A stretch of 64,000 nt of DNA, taken from NCBI GenBank assembly GCA_016713645.1, contig JADJOU010000003.1, forward strand, positions 124,001 through 188,000, given 5' to 3'. Every line of letters starts with the position of its first letter. Position 1 is the first letter of the stretch. Below are positions 59,790 through 64,000 of the stretch, in pieces. The stretch is from Bacteroidota bacterium (GTDB lineage Bacteria > Bacteroidota > Bacteroidia > Chitinophagales > JADJOU01). The notes beneath the pieces are model-generated. The model searched no databases and was not told the DNA's origin. It saw nothing but the letters and a program-made list of their open reading frames with translations. Position numbers and translations under genes: made by a program.

Positions 59790-60136
59790 GAGTTTATCCT
59801 GTTTATTTGATAATCTAAATTTGTTGCACCTACTCGATAAATCAAGTAAGCGACTTTTTTGTTAATTACGCTTGCTTATTTTTTGTACACATGATATGTA
59901 CCTATTAACCCTTATTTTCTACAACTTGTCAATGAACTAATTCTTCCTCCAAATTTTACTCCAGATTCAGACTTGTTAAATACAATGGATTCGAACCACT
60001 TTAATTCGCCTACCGAAATATTTTCTGCTTTATTAAGAATATCTCAATCGATATCCCTCTTACCACTCAAATTCTTACAACATCTATAACCAGTTTTTCT
60101 CACTAGCTTTAAATACGTTTTCGCTCAAACGGAGTG
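59790..60136 (-). other. rRNA leader with boxA-like element
   Basis: About 340 transcribed bases between the promoter and 16S. AGTTCATTGACA (minus strand, 59927-59938) repeats the spacer boxA-like element. A tRNA T-arm-like piece, AGTGG-TTCGAAT-CCATT, lies near 59985-60001 without the rest of a tRNA. Confidence 0.6.
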
Positions 60137-60167
60137 CAAAAGTAATAACTATTTCTATTCCTCCAAA
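60137..60167 (-). promoter_or_regulatory. rRNA operon promoter
   Basis: On the minus strand TTTG (60164-60167), exactly 19 bases, then TACTTTTG (60137-60144) match the Bacteroidota primary-sigma consensus TTTG-N19-TAnnTTTG. Transcription should start near 60130. An A/T-rich tract lies directly upstream, as at strong rRNA promoters. Confidence 0.85.
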
Positions 60168-60377
60168 CTTTTTTTTAATTATTTTTTCTTACTAAGTCGT
60201 TTTTTACACTAAAACATTGATTTTCAGCCGAGGAATTTTCAAAAAAAATTCAATCTTTTTTTGACTCAGATCATTTACCTCCTAAATATAGAACTATTCA
60301 TTGATTGAATTTGCAACTACATTCCAACTGATCTGCAAATAGATTAAAAAGATGCTATTTCCTGTGCACAGCAAATA

Positions 60378-61901
60378 CTATTGTTTGACAAGAACTACAT
60401 TTATTGATCCATTAAAACCGCCTATCGCAGCCAATCCTGGACTAGTTAAAACACCAGTAATTGTAGTACTCGAAGTCTTACTTCCAACAAATTTAAAATC
60501 AATATTGACGCTCATACCTTTAGAATTATTTATTAGCCCAGGAAGAATTCCTTCAAAGTGCGCATTATTCCCTGAAATTGATCCAGAAACTGCCCCTTTT
60601 AATAAAGCTTCTCCTTCACAATTTGAGCCCGTAACTACATTATCTGTAATGCGCACTGGCATCTTCATCATTCCATTGCTGCCATTCCACAAAACCACCA
60701 AAGAGTCAAATGCTAAATTTAATTTCCAAGTACAATCCCCAGTTGTTAAATTTCCAATTAGCACACATGAGTTTGCTCGAAACTTTTCAACGCCAACCAT
60801 ATTTCTGAAATTCGGGAAGTAGACGATGCGATCTTTTGTCTCTGAGGACGCCTTGATTGCAGTAATCGCTTCACTTGGACTAATGCTAGTTGCGCGCATC
60901 ACCGAATCAATAAAACCAAGAGCACATGGCGCCGCCAAAGATGTACCTAAAGAAGCCTCTTGATTATTCAATACAACGACGTCTGGATCACTTAAAGCAT
61001 AATTTCCAAATCCATTATTCCTTTGCGTACTTACTATCAAAACATTCTTACTGAGAATTTCAGAGAATCCATCTCTAAGTCTCAACTCTCTTAATACATC
61101 ATCGATAGGCATTTTTTCATTTCCCGCCGCTACAGTAATGATTAGGTTGGAACGCACTTCTTCAGGTAAAGCTCTTATAGTCATCAATACTTCAAACATA
61201 AACCAATACCACCCTTGCAAACCCATCAACTTAACATCATTGGATTGTTTAGACCAATCGACATCACTCTCCAATCCGCCATTTGCAGATAGATTTATCA
61301 ATGTCGCGCCACCATCGCTTTTCTTTGCCAAATCTAGTATTCCATTAATCACCTTAGCAGGAGAAGTGCAGCGGGTGCAAGCAGTATTTGAAAGCGCTAG
61401 GTTCTTACATTCACTAAATGTACCCCCGCAATTTTTAAGTGTGAATAAAACATCTTGACCATGAACGTCGCCGCAAAAGTCCATGATATTGACGTTGCCT
61501 CGCAAATACCCAACAACATGGGGGAAAGCCATTTCAACCGATGTATTTGAATTCAGTTTATTTATGGTTGAATTTGTTTGAGATACATTAACCTCCAATA
61601 AATAATAGCCAATCGAAGGCAATTTTGCAATGATTTTTGATCCACTTTCTGTAATAATATCCATTGCATTAGACGAACTTGTGCTCGATTTAAAGAAAAC
61701 AACAACTTGCCCAGGATAGGCCATCACAGATTTATCTGAACCATGATCGCTAAAAACAACAATCTCAGCATTAGGATACACTCCGGTATATTCAATGGCG
61801 TTATCTAATAATGAATCGGCGTCAAATCCTTTGCTGCAACCTAAACTCAAAAATAAAAGTGAAATAATTACAAACGAAATACTCTTGTTAAAAGCTATCA
61901 T
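60378..61901 (-). CDS. Subtilase-like (S8) lipoprotein with degenerate active site
   Basis: 507 residues. The lipoprotein signal MIAFNKSISFVIISLLFLSLGC has C22. Residues 45-130 resemble an inhibitor I9-like prodomain (VVVFFKS, IGYYLLEV). S8 landmarks follow: histidine motif DVHGQDV (H147), INLSANGG (202-209), oxyanion asparagine ITVAAGNE (N261) and serine motif GTSLAAP (S321). The catalytic aspartate loop normally 30 or more residues before the histidine is not recognisable, and only D141 and D145 are near, so activity is doubtful. The last 120 residues form a beta-rich domain (GNCEGEALLKGAVSGSISGNN). It is downstream of nothing on its strand and lies across from the rRNA promoter. Surface-anchored role inferred. 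Confidence 0.78.
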   Translation of the reverse strand: MIAFNKSISFVIISLLFLSLGCSKGFDADSLLDNAIEYTGVYPNAEIVVFSDHGSDKSVMAYPGQVVVFFKSSTSSSNAMDIITESGSKIIAKLPSIGYYLLEVNVSQTNSTINKLNSNTSVEMAFPHVVGYLRGNVNIMDFCGDVHGQDVLFTLKNCGGTFSECKNLALSNTACTRCTSPAKVINGILDLAKKSDGGATLINLSANGGLESDVDWSKQSNDVKLMGLQGWYWFMFEVLMTIRALPEEVRSNLIITVAAGNEKMPIDDVLRELRLRDGFSEILSKNVLIVSTQRNNGFGNYALSDPDVVVLNNQEASLGTSLAAPCALGFIDSVMRATSISPSEAITAIKASSETKDRIVYFPNFRNMVGVEKFRANSCVLIGNLTTGDCTWKLNLAFDSLVVLWNGSNGMMKMPVRITDNVVTGSNCEGEALLKGAVSGSISGNNAHFEGILPGLINNSKGMSVNIDFKFVGSKTSSTTITGVLTSPGLAAIGGFNGSINVVLVKQ

Positions 61902-62063
61902 GTGAAGTTCTTGATTAGAGATACAAAAATCTCCATTCCCTTTAAAAAAGCCTTACACAATTCATTGAAACATTTACATAATTTACATCACGATTGAGCT
62001 TGTAGTCTTTGTAGAAATGCGCAACTGCGATTTTTCAATGCGCCGATTTCATAAAATAGATCA

Positions 62064-62348
62064 TTGGATTCTACCAAAAAATCTTATCTTTATCAAAACG
62101 ATCCCAATCCATTCGGAAGTCTGACAACCATTAAGTACTATATAGACGAAATATCTACTATTAATTCCTCATTCATTGAAATAAGAGATTTAATGGATAT
62201 TCTCAAAAGTACAATTCCAGTTTCAGATGAAAGTGGTATAGGGCAAGTCAATTTTAATGGCAATAACTTGATCAATGGGTTCTATGTATATTCCCTTAAA
62301 ATAAATGGCGTGAGCAAGGATAGCAAACTATTATTAATAGAACATTAG
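62064..62348 (+). pseudogene. Orphan T9SS type A sorting domain fragment
   Basis: 95 codons carrying nearly only a sorting domain: YLYQNDPNPFGSLTTIKYYI, then FIEIRDLMD and NGFYVYSLKING, ending LLLIEH. An in-frame stop lies four codons before the first residue, and the only possible start is TTG at 62064, with no signal peptide. It is most simply the 3' remnant of a lost secreted-protein gene. Three short secreted-protein genes follow on the same strand. Confidence 0.65.
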
Positions 62349-62353
62349 AATGT

Positions 62354-62880
62354 ATGAAAGCATTTGCATTTTTTATTTTACTCAGTATAGTTCTTTCCTG
62401 CTCTAAAGAGCCTGATTATAGAGATAAATATGTGGGATTGTATAAAACGGAATTGTCGTACATAAATAGAGATACAAATATAATCCAAAAGATACTGGAA
62501 TCATTTCTATTGAAATAGACAATGACGAAGATTCTGGATTGATTCTAAATTTCGGAACTAAAATGAGGTTTGAAGAACCACCAAGTGGAGCATTTTTTGA
62601 TTACTTTTATATTGGAGTAATCAGAAAAAACATTTTAAGCGTGGGAAGATTGAAGTTAAAGATTAATAGTGCAGGCAGACTCTATACTTCTTCATATAAT
62701 GGTGAAACACAAAATCATGAGAGTGAATTCTATATTTATTCCAATCTTCAACTGTGCATAGCTTTTGGATTTTCGAACTACATGCATACAAGAAATAATT
62801 TAAGAGTTCGATTTAAGGAATTAAACTTTAAAAAACATGCATTATTATATCACTATAATTTTCCTCTTAATCTGTATTAG
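62354..62880 (+). CDS. Small lipoprotein A, unknown function (one frameshift)
   Basis: Starting at ATG 62354, MKAFAFFILLSIVLSCSKEP is a lipoprotein signal with the lipobox cysteine at residue 16. The frame stops at 62518. Adding one A at 62482-62483 continues it as TNINPKDTGIISIEIDNDEDSGLILNFGTK through 62880, 175 residues in total. The start of the mature part, CSKEPDYRDKYVGLYK, matches the next gene's CKKEAPIDYRDAYIGTYT, so the two are tandem paralogues. The end overlaps the next start by 44 bases, which may reflect another unresolved indel. Function unknown. Confidence 0.65.
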
Positions 62881-63325
62881 TTGTAAGAAAGAAGCGCCAA
62901 TAGATTATAGAGATGCATATATAGGGACATACACCTGCCAACTTCAGCAATATCAAATTCGTTCTAACGGCAATAATGTAGAATATATAAATTATGATTC
63001 CTCGAATGGGATTATTCAAATAGCCAAGCATCTTCAAGACTCTATGGTTGACTTTTATTTTGGAGAGGGTTTAAGGTTAGAATCAGACAAATTGATCATC
63101 AATGATCTATTCATAAAACCCATAGGAAAAGAAATTAAGATCAGCCATCATATACCATTCAAAATTGAAAACAATTTAAAACTAACTAACTTATATAATA
63201 TATATTACTCCACAGATTATATTGATAGCATCAATCCAAAAACAAAAACATTCAATCTGTTTTTTGTGTTTGCTCAAATTCATTCAGATTATTATTATGC
63301 AAGAATTACTGGTACAAAAAATTAG
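62837..63325 (+). CDS. Small lipoprotein B, paralogue of the previous gene
   Basis: 162 residues. Signal MHYYITIIFLLICISC with a lipobox cysteine at residue 16, then KKEAPIDYRDAYIGTYTCQL, the same opening as lipoprotein A. The rest is strand-rich and polar (IIQIAKHLQDSMVDFYFGEG), compatible with a small lipocalin-like or META-like beta fold, but I recognise no family. The frame is intact. Probably co-transcribed with its paralogue; function unknown. Confidence 0.7.
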   Translation: MHYYITIIFLLICISCKKEAPIDYRDAYIGTYTCQLQQYQIRSNGNNVEYINYDSSNGIIQIAKHLQDSMVDFYFGEGLRLESDKLIINDLFIKPIGKEIKISHHIPFKIENNLKLTNLYNIYYSTDYIDSINPKTKTFNLFFVFAQIHSDYYYARITGTKN

Positions 63326-63329
63326 AGCT

Positions 63330-63565
63330 ATGAAACTAAAATTCAATATCCTTTTTGTGTGATCATTTATAGCAAATATCCTATTTGCTCAAACATTCAG
63401 AAACAATCCCAACTACGCCCTTTTTTCCAAGACAGTTATGATGGAACAGCATTTAGACCGAACACTTGTGATCAATTTAATAGCAGTAGATCGATTTGAT
63501 TTAACAATGGCTTTGAAATAGGAGAAAACTCAGAGGTAGAACTCACATTGATGAATTGTCAATAA
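63330..63565 (+). pseudogene. Small secreted 3-coathanger-stack-like protein, damaged
   Basis: MKLKFNILFV, then an in-frame TGA at 63360-63362, then SFIANILFAQ forms an otherwise normal signal peptide. With one T added to the T run at 63421-63426, the frame continues as FFQDSYDGTAFRPNTCDQFNSSRSI. After a TGA at 63497-63499, which compensating T-count errors would remove, it ends FNNGFEIGENSEVELTLMNC. That ending fits the I.l..GF.v..gs.f...i..C pattern of small coathanger-type secreted domains in Bacteroidota. About 78 residues if repaired. It could be real decay or sequence error. Confidence 0.5.
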
Positions 63566-63638
63566 AAAATAAACTTAATAGAATACCCCCAAAAGCTTGA
63601 AATAAAGATGGGAATATAAATTAAACCTTGAATTTGGG

Positions 63639-64000
63639 CTAAAGCCTCACCCGCTCATAATTCTTCCCCACTACAAAATTGAATTCCACGGGATGGTCCA
63701 TTTGCAATTCGGATAATTTGATTTTCACTTTGATATAGCGCTTATTGATTCGATCGATCACTTCAAATGTATCTCTGGTCACCAATATCCGCGCGCCCTC
63801 AATTCCAAACAATCCCGTGAGCGAAAGCCACGCCGTATCATCTCGCTTAATTCTAATTTTTGCCGTAAAATCTTGCGAAAAAGCCTCAGATTGAAAGTCA
63901 ATATCCAATTCTGCCGTCATCCAATTGGGCAGTGGCTTGGCATATTCGTATACTGCAGGCTTAGTAACTGTGTATTCCTTTTCCACCGACTTAACAAATG
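63639..64000 (-). CDS. DUF4292-like protein, 5' end outside window
   Basis: The frame runs off the right edge, so the N-terminus is not visible. The seen part has NWMTAELDIDFQSEAFSQDF, then IRIKRDDTAWLSLTGLFGIE and GARILVTRDTFEVIDRINKR, typical of DUF4292, a Bacteroidota envelope-associated family related in fold to lipoprotein carriers. The protein ends PVEFNFVVGKNYERVRL at a point where I would expect the family to continue, and no continuation is found in other frames to 63560. It may be truncated or frameshifted. Confidence 0.65.
   Translation of the reverse strand, partial: FVKSVEKEYTVTKPAVYEYAKPLPNWMTAELDIDFQSEAFSQDFTAKIRIKRDDTAWLSLTGLFGIEGARILVTRDTFEVIDRINKRYIKVKIKLSELQMDHPVEFNFVVGKNYERVRL

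Overview
The window comes from a member of the Bacteroidota, probably near the Chitinophagia/Saprospiria. The evidence is type IX secretion (T9SS) sorting domains of both common types, a SprB-repeat surface protein, TAnnTTTG promoter boxes, a THX small-subunit protein, a SEC-C-tailed SecA, and a 16S-Ile-Ala-23S-5S rRNA operon. Base composition is AT-rich. The genus cannot be named from reading alone.

Layout. (1) 1-12.2 kb: the end of a T9SS fibronectin-type protein, an outer-membrane barrel candidate, a RidA/2-aminomuconate-deaminase-like enzyme, a YbiT-like ABC-F ATPase, secA, a TolB-like propeller protein and an M28 peptidase. (2) 12.2-20.6 kb: a palindrome-rich repeat cluster, then a SprB-repeat protein and a second T9SS cargo on the minus strand. 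(3) 21.3-26.1 kb: TPR-adenylate cyclase, saccharopine dehydrogenase family protein, cytidine deaminase, DUF2851 protein. (4) 26.3-47.0 kb: two giant paralogous secreted proteins (about 4671 and 2153 residues reconstructed) made of beta-helix, CARDB-like and Ig-like modules. (5) 47.1-53.3 kb: aconitase, an ECF sigma/anti-sigma pair, a DUF3109 protein, an MbnP-MbnH pair, and THX. (6) 54.0-60.2 kb: an rRNA operon on the minus strand with a good promoter, boxA-like elements, a 23S processing stem and two tRNA-like repeat units. (7) 60.4-64 kb: a degenerate subtilase-like lipoprotein and damaged or small secreted proteins.

The most important caution is that at least 17 single-base lesions interrupt otherwise normal genes, nearly all in short homopolymers. 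They include two in the essential gene secA. Rejoining restores conserved protein sequence, and reconstructed lengths are whole codons. I read these as uncorrected long-read indels rather than pseudogenes, so broken genes are listed at their reconstructed span with the break positions stated.

Functionally, most of the window's coding capacity goes to surface and secreted proteins that exit through Sec and T9SS, next to the housekeeping genes that support export (secA), translation (ABC-F, THX, rRNA) and central metabolism (aconitase, cytidine deaminase). The most unusual items are the near-identical Ig block shared by the two giant genes, the tRNA-like repeats in the 16S-23S spacer, the ABC-F protein with all its degeneration in one composite ATP site, and dispersed heptad repeats.
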